From Anodontia alba (lineage: Eukaryota > Mollusca > Bivalvia > Lucinida > Lucinidae): a stretch of DNA of 64,000 bases. The translations under genes were made by a program, and so were the position numbers. The stretch spans positions 79,373,852-79,437,851 of the forward strand of contig OZ024830.1 of assembly GCA_964016985.1 (NCBI GenBank), written 5' to 3'. The notes under the pieces are model-generated. The model was not told the origin of the DNA. It made no database searches and saw nothing but the letters and a program-made list of their open reading frames with translations. Below, piece after piece: positions 46,001-54,439 of the stretch (position 1 is the stretch's first letter; every line of letters begins with the position of its first letter).

Positions 46001-48494
46001 TTCATACCGTTCTATGATGTTGCATATTGCATTCTGCGTCCATAAATATAAACGATCAAGCTACTACCTGATTTTTAAGATACGAACATGACCTAAAGGA
46101 GAAAGAAACCGCCACTTGGAAACAAAACGCCTAAAAAAGACCCTGACATTGAAATATTTGCATCCTTCCATATTCTGGAGCAAACACTATCCTATAAGTG
46201 TAGCTGAGATTTTGCATGGTTCAGATACGAAGCGGACAAACTTGGGGCGAATATAGGCAGACCTTGATTCTAACTGTGGTAGCTACTACGACATATGCAT
46301 ATTTGCGCACATTCGTTATCAAGCAAACAGTTGCAATTGCTACTGCAGTAGATTTGTCTGCCAAGATATCAAACATAGCGGACACACAAGTGTTTCATTA
46401 ATACAACATTGAAAAAAATGCTGTCTACTGACCAAAAAGCATGTTTAAATTAGCTTCCCAGTCACATTATTTGCCACTCGTTTGTGGTCTGTAAATATAT
46501 CCGAAGTATGAGAGGACCGGTATTTAGAAAACAACAAACTATTGTAAATCATCACAGTTTTTACAATCTGATCTGTGTTACAGATCGTGAGAATGATTAC
46601 CATCACCAAAAGAGTAACGATGCTCAGGATCCCGCTGATCTAAGACGTTAAATGACTTTAATATAGCAGCTTTTGTTTCGATTTTTGGTTACATAAAATG
46701 AACATTCTGCGCAAGTTGCATGTTTGGTTGCTCACCTAATTTTAATTGTCTGATTTGCTTACCTCCTTAGATGCTCGACGATGAGGCGGTCTGGACTAAA
46801 ACACGACCCTCCTTAATCTGTTTCTGTCATCAGGTGCCTCTGATCCTGTTTGTTGTTTTCTTATCATCTTGCTTCAATTCGTCATTCAGCTCTTGAATTT
46901 GTTTTAGCATAATCTAATGTTTGTGATTATAAGTGTTTCACTGTGATGTTTTACTTATAAGGTAGAGATCCCCTATAAAGACCGAACATATATTTGTAAC
47001 TTATAGCTGCATAAGCTGCGGATGCGGTTTCGCGCGAGTGAAACTGGTTTACACCCCCAAAGTAGTGTGTGTTCTACTGACAGTTCCAAGGCGGTAACTC
47101 CATTTTAGTTCTTCTTGGTTCGTGTGTCAATGGTTTCATGTGTATGTGCCACTCATTCTTCCTCATCTCTCCTTGTTTTGGTGCCTCGGAGAAATAAATA
47201 AAGATTCAAGCTGAACATAAATAAGTGTAGATATAAGTATCAAAATCAAGTGAGGCTTGGCCTCTTAAGACTACTGTTTATAAATTTGTATATAAACTCA
47301 CCCTCATTGGAGGCGATGACAACCTTAGACCCATGTTGAACTACAAAAGAAAGAAGATTAGTGAATAGTGAATGAAATACTATAGTATATACTAGTTTGA
47401 TGATATGATAATTATACGAATCTGGTTCAGTCAACATCTTATGTTCGTTAGTTTAGGTGCAGATTCAAAATTAAAAACACATCACGAAAAGAAACCTACA
47501 TGGTTTTGACCCCCTTAAACCCCACTTTTATATAGTAAAACTGGGGTTTACAGGGGTATATATTATTTTTCCTATTTCTGCTCAAAACATAGATTGTGGG
47601 TACTCGTTAGAACCGCCTTGCCGAGGCGGTTTATGGGTACTCCGCTCAAAACATAGATTATGGGTACTCGTTAGAACCGCCCCGGCAAGGCGATTCTAAC
47701 GGGTACCCATAAACCGCCTCGGCAAGGCGGTTCTAACGAGTACCCACAATCTATGTTTTGAGCAAAAATATGAAAAATATAAGAATTTTTATCTGAAAAC
47801 TTTTTCATTTCTGATGGTGAATTTTCAAGACATTTGAATAGGCGTGTTTTCGTAATGAATAAGATTTTGTTTAAATCTTGAAACTACTTATGATATTAAT
47901 TGTAAAACTGTGCGAAATAGATTATAGAATGAATGATTCTTCAAAGAAATTATTCGTTCACCAAAATTAAATGAACTGAAGAGTCGAAATTTTCTGGGAT
48001 TGACTAGAACGTTTCGCCGTAGCCTCATCGGTGACCCTCAAAATCCAAGAATGGGCTTAGTGATCACAATGGCTAAGAATCTATAATCCACATTATAGTC
48101 AAGCACTGGAAAATATTTTATATAGGTGGTTCAACATGTCATTATTATTAATTTTGAGCTGCAACGTCATGAAACCTATCTAAGGACATGTGTGTCCAGC
48201 GCAGATCAAGGTAAGCCTATGCTTTCGCGCAATCAGATCTGAATCTCTGCTGGACGCCTTTTGGGTAGCCACGGATGCAACATTTCCTCATGCGGACTAA
48301 TATGACTATGATTGAACTAACTGGGCAATCCGATTTGAGTCTTCATTGGACGCACATATCAGAAGATACGTTTCTTTCGTTTCGGCTCATTTAAACAGCT
48401 ACGTACCGAATACTTCTACACAACCTCTCCCGATACCCTTACTTCCTCCTGTTACTATAGTCACTTTGTCTTTGTATCGAAGTGCCTCTGTCAT
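31459..48494 (-). CDS. HSD17B14: HSD17B14-like short-chain dehydrogenase/reductase, nine coding exons
   Basis: Classical SDR oxidoreductase, predicted to oxidise or reduce a hydroxyl/keto substrate with NAD(H); the closest match I know is 17-beta-hydroxysteroid dehydrogenase type 14, a soluble enzyme of about 270 residues. Joining nine minus-strand exons (48494-48407, 47340-47302, 45879-45782, 43182-43116, 42481-42390, 39799-39695, 37614-37548, 35837-35741, 31614-31459) gives about 269 residues. Visible motifs: cofactor loop TGGSKGIG (15-22), FCDVT (about 66-70), NNAGW (93-97), LDLN (N119), TTSLVG (S146), YCATK (Y159, K163), C-terminal SGGAELNYG. All introns are GT-AG and phases agree except exon 6 to 7, where one base is missing (sum 809). 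The usual SPG after strand 6 reads SPS. The start codon lies two bases after a strong acceptor, so an upstream non-coding exon is likely. Family is seen directly; substrate is inferred. Real gene or very recent pseudogene. Confidence 0.9.
31751..31794. repeat. Perfect short hairpin in intron 8
   Basis: AGATCAGTTGGCTTC, four-base loop, GAAGCCAACTGATCT at 31756-31789. Confidence 0.85.
32682..32790. repeat. Long palindrome (GGGCC-type)
   Basis: Nearly perfect: ACCCAGCTAGCATTCTACGT left and its complement right, with TAAATCTACATCGGGCCGTC and GTCAGCTACCCTGACGGGCC at the tip. In intron 8. Confidence 0.88.
32960..33085 (+). mobile_element. Short tandem-core element remnant with GACGGACGAACGGAC
   Basis: CCCGGACGGAGACGGACGAA then GGGATAACACTATATGCCC and ATGGCGGGGGCAT, a remnant with the same ACGG signature, inside intron 8. 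Confidence 0.4.
33436..33714. mobile_element. Palindromic element, family 1
   Basis: Complete copy in intron 8, with its hairpin centre near 33570. Only 25 bases separate it from the next copy, which is in opposite orientation. Confidence 0.85.
33739..33981. mobile_element. Palindromic element, family 1, half-hairpin
   Basis: Opposite orientation to its neighbour. The second half of the hairpin centre is lost (GCCGCCTCGATGAGCAGAAA), so the hairpin has collapsed while the ends remain. Confidence 0.8.
35085..35442. mobile_element. Palindromic element, family 2, most complete copy
   Basis: ACACTATAACCTCAATGGCT on the left and GAGCCATTGAGGTTCGACTG on the right are the inverted ends. Perfect central hairpin TACTCATTAGAATCGCCTCA/TCGAGGCGATTCTAATGAGT at 35231-35270. 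In intron 8. Confidence 0.82.
35495..35650 (-). mobile_element. Partial SINE sharing the 58.5 kb element's body, with poly-A
   Basis: After a T run (35497-35518; A tail on the minus strand) comes ACTGGGCAGGCTTAGTCCTC and the following bases, which recur at 58556-58590. No tRNA head is present. A 35-40 base CACCTCCAGCATT...TGCCTCCGGTG block is repeated twice beside it (35571-35640). Confidence 0.55.
35741..35837 (-). CDS. HSD17B14: HSD17B14-like coding exon 8
   Basis: Encodes [20 protein letters not shown] then [12 protein letters not shown], matching the substrate-loop region that in the family reads SPGNIWTPLWEEL. The conserved glycine after proline is serine here. Acceptor TATTCAACAG, donor CAG|GTAAGT, phase 0 out. 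Confidence 0.88.
36090..36295. repeat. Inverted/direct repeat of CAGCTGAGCATGAAATTT
   Basis: CAACTCAGCTGAGCATGAAA at 36098, AAAGCTGAGCATGAAATTTT at 36177 and the complement AAAATTTCATGCTCAGCTGA at 36258 form a fold-back in intron 7. Confidence 0.7.
36611..36818. mobile_element. Palindromic element, family 1, centre deleted
   Basis: Starts CATTACGAAAAC. After GAACCGCCTC it jumps to TGTAAACCCCAGTTTTAC, so the right half of the hairpin and the adjoining bases are gone. In intron 7. Confidence 0.8.
37009..37071. repeat. (TA)n microsatellite
   Basis: About 31 uninterrupted TA units in intron 7. Confidence 0.97.
37258..37535. mobile_element. Palindromic element, family 1, beside exon 7
   Basis: Complete copy with intact hairpin near 37380-37435, ending six bases from the exon 7 donor hexamer. 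Confidence 0.85.
37548..37614 (-). CDS. HSD17B14: HSD17B14-like coding exon 7, wedged between two elements
   Basis: Encodes [20 protein letters not shown] then VN, the helix after the active site (GAVTAMTKALA-type in the family). The acceptor is weak (TTTTAATGCAAG, no pyrimidine tract) and the donor is good (GC|GTGAGT). The start phase does not fit exon 6 by one base; the end phase fits exon 8 (GC+G = Ala). Palindromic element copies end at 37535 and begin at 37632, leaving under 100 bases for the exon and both splice sites. Confidence 0.85.
37632..37901. mobile_element. Palindromic element, family 1, upstream of exon 7
   Basis: Opposite orientation. Its left end (CATTATTACTATTC, degenerate) is only 17 bases from the exon 7 acceptor, so pyrimidine tract and branch point must lie inside it. 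Confidence 0.85.
37991..38271. mobile_element. Palindromic element, family 1
   Basis: Third copy within about 1 kb; the hairpin centre has mismatches (GTTAGAAACGCCTCGGCCAG), suggesting it is older. Confidence 0.82.
38630..38820. mobile_element. Palindromic element, 'TCAGCAGACGAC' family, best copy
   Basis: AAATTCAGCAGACGACAAAC and AAAATGTCGTCTGCTGACAG ends around a perfect inner palindrome CATGCAAATAGTCTCC-TAAG-GAGACAATATGCATG. In intron 6. Confidence 0.8.
38878..39113. mobile_element. Palindromic element with ~60-base inverted ends
   Basis: AGCCAGCGCACGACAAAACC continues about 60 bases and returns complemented at 39055-39113. A second hairpin GACTGCGCGGATGCGCAGTC with GATCAGAGTCTTCGCTG sits at 38920-38970. 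In intron 6. Confidence 0.8.
39695..39799 (-). CDS. HSD17B14: HSD17B14-like coding exon 6 (active-site exon)
   Basis: Encodes [20 protein letters not shown] then [15 protein letters not shown]: catalytic Ser146, then Tyr159 and Lys163 in YxxxK with the normal 13-residue Ser-Tyr spacing. Acceptor TATCTTACAG is good. The donor reads AAG|GTAACA and leaves in phase 0, whereas exon 7 needs one more G. One extra G in this short run would give AAGG|GTAACA and restore the frame, so this is where a one-base loss or sequence error would act. Confidence 0.9.
40215..40312. mobile_element. Short palindrome 'GGCAAACAGTGTAGACC'
   Basis: GCAAACAGTGTAGACCCAGA left, AAGGTCTACACTGTTTGCC right. Same family at 40683-40765 and 29190-29255. 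In intron 5. Confidence 0.7.
40683..40765. mobile_element. Short palindrome 'GGCAAACAGTGTAGACC'
   Basis: TTAGGCAAACGGTGCCGACC left and GTCTGCACTGTTTGCCAA right around CAGACGCCGCGTTCTTTGG. Confidence 0.7.
40900..41530 (+). repeat. Degenerate tandem repeat in intron 5
   Basis: Three loose units (about 40900, 41130 and 41330) share ACATTAACCCCTAATGACC / GGTTAACCCCGAATTACC, a GGGCTAGGGTC / GGCTAGGGCTAAGG block and CTGGATATGGACGAG / CTGGATGTACATGAG. Confidence 0.5.
42270..42332. repeat. (CTT)n-(CT)n-(GT)n compound microsatellite
   Basis: Eight CTT-type units, CTCTCT, then GTGTGTGTATGTGTG, near the exon 5 donor in intron 5. Confidence 0.95.
42390..42481 (-). CDS. HSD17B14: HSD17B14-like coding exon 5
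   Basis: Encodes [20 protein letters not shown] then [11 protein letters not shown]. The asparagine of LDLN is the fourth member of the SDR catalytic tetrad. Acceptor CTATTTTCAG, donor AAG|GTGTGT, phase 0 out. Intron 5 begins directly against the CTT/GT microsatellite at 42270-42332. Confidence 0.9.
42815..42990 (+). mobile_element. 3' end of a pearl-like element with (ACGG)n
   Basis: CCAGTGGTTTAGGAGGAGAT followed by (ACGG) at about 42892-42916 and a T run then A run at 42950-42980. It shares the GGTTTAGGAGGA block with 5020-5040 and 55385-55400. It lies in intron 4 of the dehydrogenase gene. Confidence 0.6.
43116..43182 (-). CDS. HSD17B14: HSD17B14-like coding exon 4
   Basis: Encodes [20 protein letters not shown] then GW. 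NNAG is the SDR motif that stabilises the central sheet. Acceptor ATCTGTTTCAG, donor C|GTAAGT. Phase 0 in, phase 1 out, which completes a histidine with exon 5 and gives the NNAG-W-H-P-P order expected for this subfamily. Confidence 0.9.
44275..44455. mobile_element. Palindromic element, 'CAGACTGCGC' class (diverged)
   Basis: GTGCGCCCAGCGAGGACTCA start, CCGACAACGAAGACACTGAT and CATGTTGTCTCTCAT end. In intron 3. Confidence 0.55.
45240..45430 (+). repeat. Dispersed repeat shared with 5,930-6,160
   Basis: Second copy, in intron 3 of the dehydrogenase gene. Confidence 0.5.
45782..45879 (-). CDS. HSD17B14: HSD17B14-like coding exon 3
   Basis: Encodes [12 protein letters not shown] then a short glycine-rich turn and [15 protein letters not shown]. 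The FCDVT block is the strand carrying the aspartate next to the adenine pocket in classical SDRs. Acceptor CTTTCCACAG, donor AAG|GTATAG; it enters in phase 1 and leaves in phase 0. The order GRALE...CDVT...EDD/EDI is the same as in vertebrate HSD17B14. Confidence 0.9.
47302..47340 (-). CDS. HSD17B14: HSD17B14-like coding exon 2 (39 bases)
   Basis: Tiny exon encoding [13 protein letters not shown], the second beta strand and following turn of the Rossmann fold. Acceptor is TTTTGTAG, donor is G|GTGAGT, and both junctions split codons after one base, matching the neighbours exactly. It is too short to be found by reading-frame length alone; its place is fixed by the family alignment and the phases. 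Confidence 0.88.
47480..47857. mobile_element. Palindromic element, family 1, duplicated hairpin core
   Basis: Ends as usual, but the central GTTAGAACCGCC...AAACATAGAT block appears repeatedly between 47588 and 47760, adding about 100 bases. It lies in intron 1. Confidence 0.82.
48180..48392. mobile_element. Palindromic element, 'CAGACTGCGC' class, beside exon 1 donor
   Basis: TGTGTCCAGCGCAGATCAAG start, CATATCAGAAGATACGTTTC and TTTCGGCTCATTTAAAC end, about ten bases from the exon 1 donor. Confidence 0.6.
48407..48494 (-). CDS. HSD17B14: HSD17B14-like coding exon 1
   Basis: Encodes residues 1-29 plus one base, [17 protein letters not shown] followed by SKGIG, the glycine-rich dinucleotide-binding loop at the N terminus of the Rossmann fold. 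The donor is G|GTACGT (48401-48406). Directly upstream of the ATG, at 48495-48510, the minus strand reads a T-run then CTACAG and AA, a strong acceptor. The ATG is therefore probably not in the first transcribed exon, and a 5' untranslated exon should lie to the right; I could not place it. Confidence 0.9.
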
Positions 48495-48599
48495 TTCTGT
48501 AGAAAAAAAATATAATCAGGGACCCAGTGGGTAAATTATGCTAATCTTGGGACTCGAAAAGTATAGTAAGCTAGTTATTCTACTATAAGACAACTTGTA

Positions 48600-50240
48600 A
48601 AATGTTGCATATAAAACCACTGTAATAGCAAATCAACATGAATTGCATTTGGGTTATAATGTGCAAGTTTCTACGGAGGACTAACCGATAAATGGTCAAT
48701 TCCAAGTCTGCGCAAACTCGTTATTTCGCAATATTGCCGTTGTTCAGATGGACGTATTGTTCAGACTTAAAATACAATGCAGATTGTCCGTTGTGCAAAT
48801 ATTAAGATTCACACTTGAATGTGCATGAAGCTATTACATGAATCCAAGGTCGGATAACCTTCTTTTCTTCTTCTTCCTGACTCTAATAATAAGTTGTCGT
48901 CCTGAAATTGTTTTTCTGTTCTTTTTTAATGTAATATGTACGATTTTCTATGCCATCTGTCTACCAGAAATAAATTAAGGCTTCTAAAACTTTAATGATG
49001 CATCTTATATTGTTGTTACGATTAACATTGATGAGAACATAAGTTTGATTTCACATTAAAACTTTAAACGATATGACTGAATGTGTACCAAACACTTGAT
49101 AGACATTTTAATGTAAAGTTAATGAAATGTTTATTGTTTAGCATTTCGTAAAAGAACGCAATATAACATGTGTTACGTATTACTCTAGGTCGTCTTTTGC
49201 CAAAGTAATTTTGAAAGGAGGTCACTTATTAAGAACATTAGAAACCCAAACACCAAAAATAAAAGTATAATTTTGTTTCCTCAAGCATTACATATTTAGC
49301 TTATTCTGTGACGCTCTGACAAGCAGTCATACTGTCACCAAACAATACGGTTAACCAAGGGACTGCTTTTGCAAATATTTTCCTTATTGTTGATAATTAA
49401 TCAAGGGCGCTAACTGTAGTCTGATTCCAACAGTCTCTTTAACCATTGGACGAACAGTTTTGTCCCTTGAGAAACAGCTGTCGCTTCGGTAATCATTGAT
49501 CTGCTAAACGGCTTGACAGCTGTTTAACCATAAAATTGTACACTGTGTAAAACTTCATCTGACAACAATTCTATATATGTTTTACTGGTTTGTATGAGGT
49601 GGTCATGATTTTATACCTTATTTTTCTGGGGATAAATGAGACAAAAAGCACAATAAAATTAAATGTTAAAGATCAATCTACATTATACAGTATCCTTTTA
49701 TATCGATTAATGATTGTTTTGAACTGTTTCTAAAAATCAGACTTACCGAGACCCCAATTTTCTTTCCTTTATGTGATCGGGGCTTCCAAGATTTTATTTA
49801 CCAAATGAAAGCCTCTTGCTTGCGGTACAGAAGGAATTAAGAAATTTAGCAAAAAGTCCGCAATGCGGCATTTTTGGAGAGCAAAGCCCTCCAGAGTTAT
49901 TATAACCTTTCGGCTGATCTTTTTCTAAAACTAACGGAAAAGGGCTGCACCTCTGCGCATAAAAAGTAGGTCCGAACTGTCCTTAAAAAGCACCAAAATT
50001 ATCGTAAAATTGTCAAATTTTAACAATTGATTGAGCTGAACATAAGCACTTCATTAATGTTTCTTTTTCACATTGAAGGAATGCGGTATCCATAATAATA
50101 TAGAAAGAATTTATGGAATATCTACGCAAACCCATCAGATCATTTTGGCTGACCATATGTCCTACTGCACTCAAAAAAAGTTATATATCCCGGGGCATTT
50201 TTTTGTTTTGTTTCCTTGAAAACATGACATTTTTTACATC
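48600..50240. other. Upstream side of the SDR gene, nothing assigned
   Basis: AT-rich, no palindromic elements of the classes above and no exon recognised. The undetected 5' untranslated exon and promoter of the dehydrogenase gene could lie here or further right. Confidence 0.4.
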
Positions 50241-50247
50241 AACCGTA

Positions 50248-50478
50248 CCGTATATACTCCAATTATTTGGACACCGTAACCCCTAACAATCGTTATTTTT
50301 TTTTTTTTTTTAATTTTGAAAAAATTCATTTTACTGCCTATTTGTGCATCTGAAAATTGCTAGATGAGTAACAAAAACAGTAAAAACCCCGATTACCTGC
50401 CATCTTTCAGGGCATCTGATCTGAGTCTACAAGGTTTGCTCAGATCTATCCAAGTACTTAGGGTAAATACGGTATATC
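50248..50478. mobile_element. Element with ACCGTATTTACCCTAAG-type ends
   Basis: ACCGTATATACTCCAATTAT left and CTTAGGGTAAATACGGTAT right. Related partial sequences (CCGTATTTACCCTAAATATC) occur in each 5.5 kb unit near 9615, 15130 and 20985. Confidence 0.55.
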
Positions 50479-50750
50479 ATTTAGCTCCATTTCTTCATTT
50501 TTTTTTTTTGTTTTTTTTTGTTTAAGACCATTGTTTATAATTTAACACTTATCAGACTGGAATCTTTTAAATAGGTCCAAACTGCCACCGACAAGCAATT
50601 TTAATAAACCCGTCGTCTAATTTTTATATTTTGAAAATAACCTGAATATTAGCACCTCAATCAATGTTCATTCGTTACATTTATGAACTATGATATATTT
50701 ATAATATAAAAAATATTTAGGAATTCCTACGCATTCTATTTTCACATAGC

Positions 50751-51138
50751 CATTACGAAAACACGCCTAGTCAAATACATAGAAAATTTCATCTCCAAAA
50801 ACTGAAAATTTTCAGATAAAAATCTCCGATATTTTTCATATTTCTGCTCAAAACATAGGTTATGGGTACTCGTTAGAACCGCCTCGGCGATGAAAATTTC
50901 ATCTCCAAAAACTGAAAATTTTCAGATAAAAATCTCCGATATTTTTCATATTTCTGCTCAAAACATAGGTTGCGGGTACTCATTAGAACCGCCTCGGCGA
51001 GGCGGTTCTAACGAGTACCCACAATCTATGTTTGGAGCAGAAATAAGAAAAATATTGTATACCCCTGTAAACCCCAGTTTTACTATATAAAAGTGGGGTT
51101 TAAGGGGGTCAAAATTATATGGGTATGTTTTCGTGATG
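50751..51138. mobile_element. Palindromic element, family 1, internal tandem duplication
   Basis: A ~100-base block (AAAATTTCATCTCCAAAAAC to GAACCGCCTCGGCGA) occurs twice in a row at 50785-50890 and 50890-51000, followed by a normal right half. Confidence 0.82.
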
Positions 51139-51364
51139 CTATAATATATTTCACTTTCGGTTTCCCTCTGACAGTCACTGTTACTGCTGTGCGTCGGTAT
51201 GTACTGTACGTACTGACTGACAACACATTCTTTGTAATATATTCAAGACGACATTGTATCAGCTCAAACGGCATCCAATTATAAACTTTAGATGGCATAC
51301 AATAAACAAAGGTACCTATGAAATGTCACAATCACGATCACGATGTGCAGCCTTCCCGAGACAC

Positions 51365-51365
51365 C

Positions 51366-51395
<30 letters not shown>
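51365..51395. repeat. A-rich run
   Basis: More than 20 A followed by AGAAGAAAAG. Confidence 0.9.
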
Positions 51396-51396
<1 letters not shown>

Positions 51397-51399
51397 GAA

Positions 51400-53120
51400 A
51401 AGAAATGAGGAAAAAACAATGACGCAGCTAACGTTACATAAGAAACCACTGACGCAAAGAATCACATGCATAATGATGAAACAAAGTATTCACAGGATTG
51501 GTCTTGCCATAACTGGCTTTCGGCAGGATGGCTCTTGACTCACGAAGAAGTCAGGTCAGAATGGGACCCTTTCTCTTATCTATTTCATTTCTTGTTTCCT
51601 TTCTCTCTTTCTCTGGGAGACGGTTCAATAACACTGAAATATTGTTTTACCTCAAATAAACAAACACATTGCGAATATATCACCAAAACAATACCGTAAC
51701 AGAATTCCGAAATTAAAATTCCAGTAATATCAAAACAAACGGTGCAGCTCCGAGTACATCTACAAAGAGAGTTACGCCATGATTTGATCAATACAGCAAC
51801 TCTGTAATTACATATACACATGACCTTAATTAGATCGATGAGCAGTAGGCTATACTAAAATTTCCTTTGAATTAAGACTAACTGGAGGGCCCATTTGTAG
51901 GCAGAGCTGTGTCCTGTTAAAGCTCAAATCACTGAGACAAAATCGCGTCTTGGTTTAACCTCCAAACCCGGCTCCCGGCGGTTTATGGTCGAATACAACC
52001 GACAACAGTAATAACAGAAAGAAATGTATTTGTCTTTTGTTGTTATATTCTGCATTATCCGTTGATTTTGTAAGCGGACAGGAAACAAGACACTGGTTAG
52101 ACTGTGAGAACGCGCAGTTTGATTTGGTCATTTTCTCTCCGCTTATGCCCGAAAACACATTTCTCAAAGTGCTTCAGATTATACTAACATATTACTTTTA
52201 CCCCACTTACTTGTGAACTCCAGACGCACTCACACGATACAAAATGACATCACTCTTGTTTTGTTACCGCTTATGTATGAAAATGTGCAAATGAATAAAA
52301 GTGCAACCTATAAAAGAGTGAGACGTGCAAAGGGAAACCGATTTACAAAACAGCCAGACATTTCATATGTCATTATTACCTATTTTATATTGTGCAGACG
52401 GTGTGTATTTTGTTTTTATCGATATATCTTTGCAAGTCATAGCTTTTTTAAACCGATAGGTTTGTTAAGGTTTTATGGAGAGATATTATAGGCGCTAAAA
52501 TAGGCCTATGTTTATTTAATGAGTCATTAGTTTAACACACATTTTGTATGCGGTATATTTAGCCACAGCTCTTGATAAATCCGTTTTATATTTAACGGAA
52601 TATATATCTGATTTCTGCATAAAATAAGAACACATGTGGGGTTATTTGAAACACCCAGCATTGGCGCTTCCTTTTTTTTTTTTTTTTTTTTTAGCAGGAA
52701 GAAAAAAGAAATTATCTTGATGACTTGTCTGGAGCTGCCGACGCGATGATATTTTCAACATAGAGTTTAGCAAAAGGTGATTTTTATCATTATCATTAAT
52801 CAGATGAAAACGCATTCATGCATTTTGTATATATGGGCTGCTAGAAGTAAAAAAAAATGAAGCAGATTCTTAAAGGAATTACCCCGGGGAATAACCCTTG
52901 AGCGCAACGAACGTTATCAAACAACTGAAAGCAGCTGAAGTGTCAAGTATCCTGGATCAAGCGTACTAGACAGTTTCGGCCAATTAGACCTCATCAGTGG
53001 TCCTCTTATAAAGTTTCAAATGTTCCTGAATGGGCTCAGCCTTAACGTAATATGTTGTAAGCACGATATGAAGTCTTTCTTTTGATGACAAAATATCAAA
53101 TAAAAATACGTTATACTGTA
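51400..53120. other. No gene recognised
   Basis: Short frames without splice context; one weak repeat fragment (52055-52172) and a T run near 52671-52692. Confidence 0.45.
52055..52172. mobile_element. Palindromic element fragment, 'CAGACTGCGC' class
   Basis: AAGCGGACAGGAAACAAGAC, GAACGCGCAGTTTGATTTGG and GCTTATGCCCGAAAACACAT match the class loosely. Confidence 0.4.
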
Positions 53121-53124
53121 GTTT

Positions 53125-53198
<74 letters not shown>
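53125..53198. repeat. (GATA)n microsatellite
   Basis: About 18 GATA units; the YLSI-repeat frame on the other strand is its translation. Confidence 0.97.
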
Positions 53199-53524
53199 CG
53201 AAAAAATCAGTTTGGCTCTTTATGAGATGGTTTCGGGGATGGAAGCAGGTGGGAAAAATGTATGCCAGTGATTGGATTAACATTCTTTTCAAAACCTTCG
53301 ACATGATACTAAAAGTAGTAGTATTTCGAACATATTTCTCTCGTATTTTCGAATACGCGATAACGTCAAACATCAAAGGTGGCGTATGGCTGACATTTTG
53401 ATGGATCGAAAAAAAGTATTTGTTTAGATAAAATTTGCCAGAAGGGAAAGAGCACTGGCTATTCTCTTAGAAAGTCAATGCGGTGATCTTGGAGGAGAAG
53501 TGTTTTGAAGTCTTCCTTGTCTAT

Positions 53525-54035
53525 TTGTTCCGCTTTTTGGATCCTTTATTGCACTGTGATCACCTTGTTGGGGAAGATGGAGCTAGTTGCCATTACGCAA
53601 ACACGCCTATTTAAATATATAGAAAATTTCACCTCCAAAAAACTGAAAAAATCAGAAAATTTCTGATATTTTTTCATATTTCTGCTCAAAACATAGATTG
53701 TGGGTACTCGTTAGAACCGCCTTCTAACCAGTACCCACAATCCATGTTTTGAGCAGAAATAAGAAAAATAATGTAATCCCCTGTAAACGCCTGAGGGGGT
53801 CAAAATTATATAGGCATGTTTTCTGATGGTTGCTTTTCATTGGTCTGTGGCTTTCGTACTTGCTATCTTGATTTATTTGCTCCTCCTATAGGTGTCTTTT
53901 GTAGGCTGTGGTTTGTAATTATGTCTATTATTGGACATCTTTTATATTATGTTTCATCTCAGTTTGTGCTTAGACATCAGACTGGGATTGTTTTGCTCTG
54001 CCATGCTGAACAAACACTTACAATATCTTGCACTC
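53525..54035 (+). repeat. Older copy of the 2.8/58 kb repeat, split by an element
   Basis: TATTGCACTGTGATCACCTT then GGGGAAGATGGAGCTAGTTG matches the first part of the repeat. The family 1 element (53591-53828) follows, then GTAGGCTGTGGTTTGTAATT of the second part. Confidence 0.6.
53591..53828. mobile_element. Palindromic element, family 1, inserted in an older repeat
   Basis: CATTACGCAAACACGCCTAT to TTTTCTGATG, shortened hairpin. GTTGC flanks both sides (53586-53590 and 53829-53833), a possible 5-base target duplication. Flanks match the repeat at 2775 and 57960. Confidence 0.78.
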
Positions 54036-54439
54036 ACTAACTGAATTAGAACTGTATACAGCATGAATACACAAAAAGGACGTAGCATATTTATTTAAAT
54101 GTCACTTTCGACTAGAATTTTTTTTTTCTGAGAAGACAGGAAAAAGCTATATAGAGAATGATCTTTAAATTGCGACAAGTTGCATGTTGAAATTCGCTGT
54201 ACTAGGTTTTGGCTTAAATTGAGTTATAAGCAACTTAATGGCATCAGTTTCTGCGCGTTGGCGCGGGCGTAGAGTTAGGACAAATGGAAGGCGTGGTCGC
54301 GGTATGACCGTTTCCTCCCATCGAAAAGATAATAATATTTTTTTGCTGTTCTGAGTGAGCCCGAATACATCGCCTTTGATTTTGGACTTTTAAATTTCAA
54401 TAGGCTTATAGCCTGGATATTATGCCTAGTTTTCACCGC

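Noticed and set aside
52984..53376. 130-codon minus frame with YLSI repeats
   Set aside because: The repeat is a translated (GATA) microsatellite.
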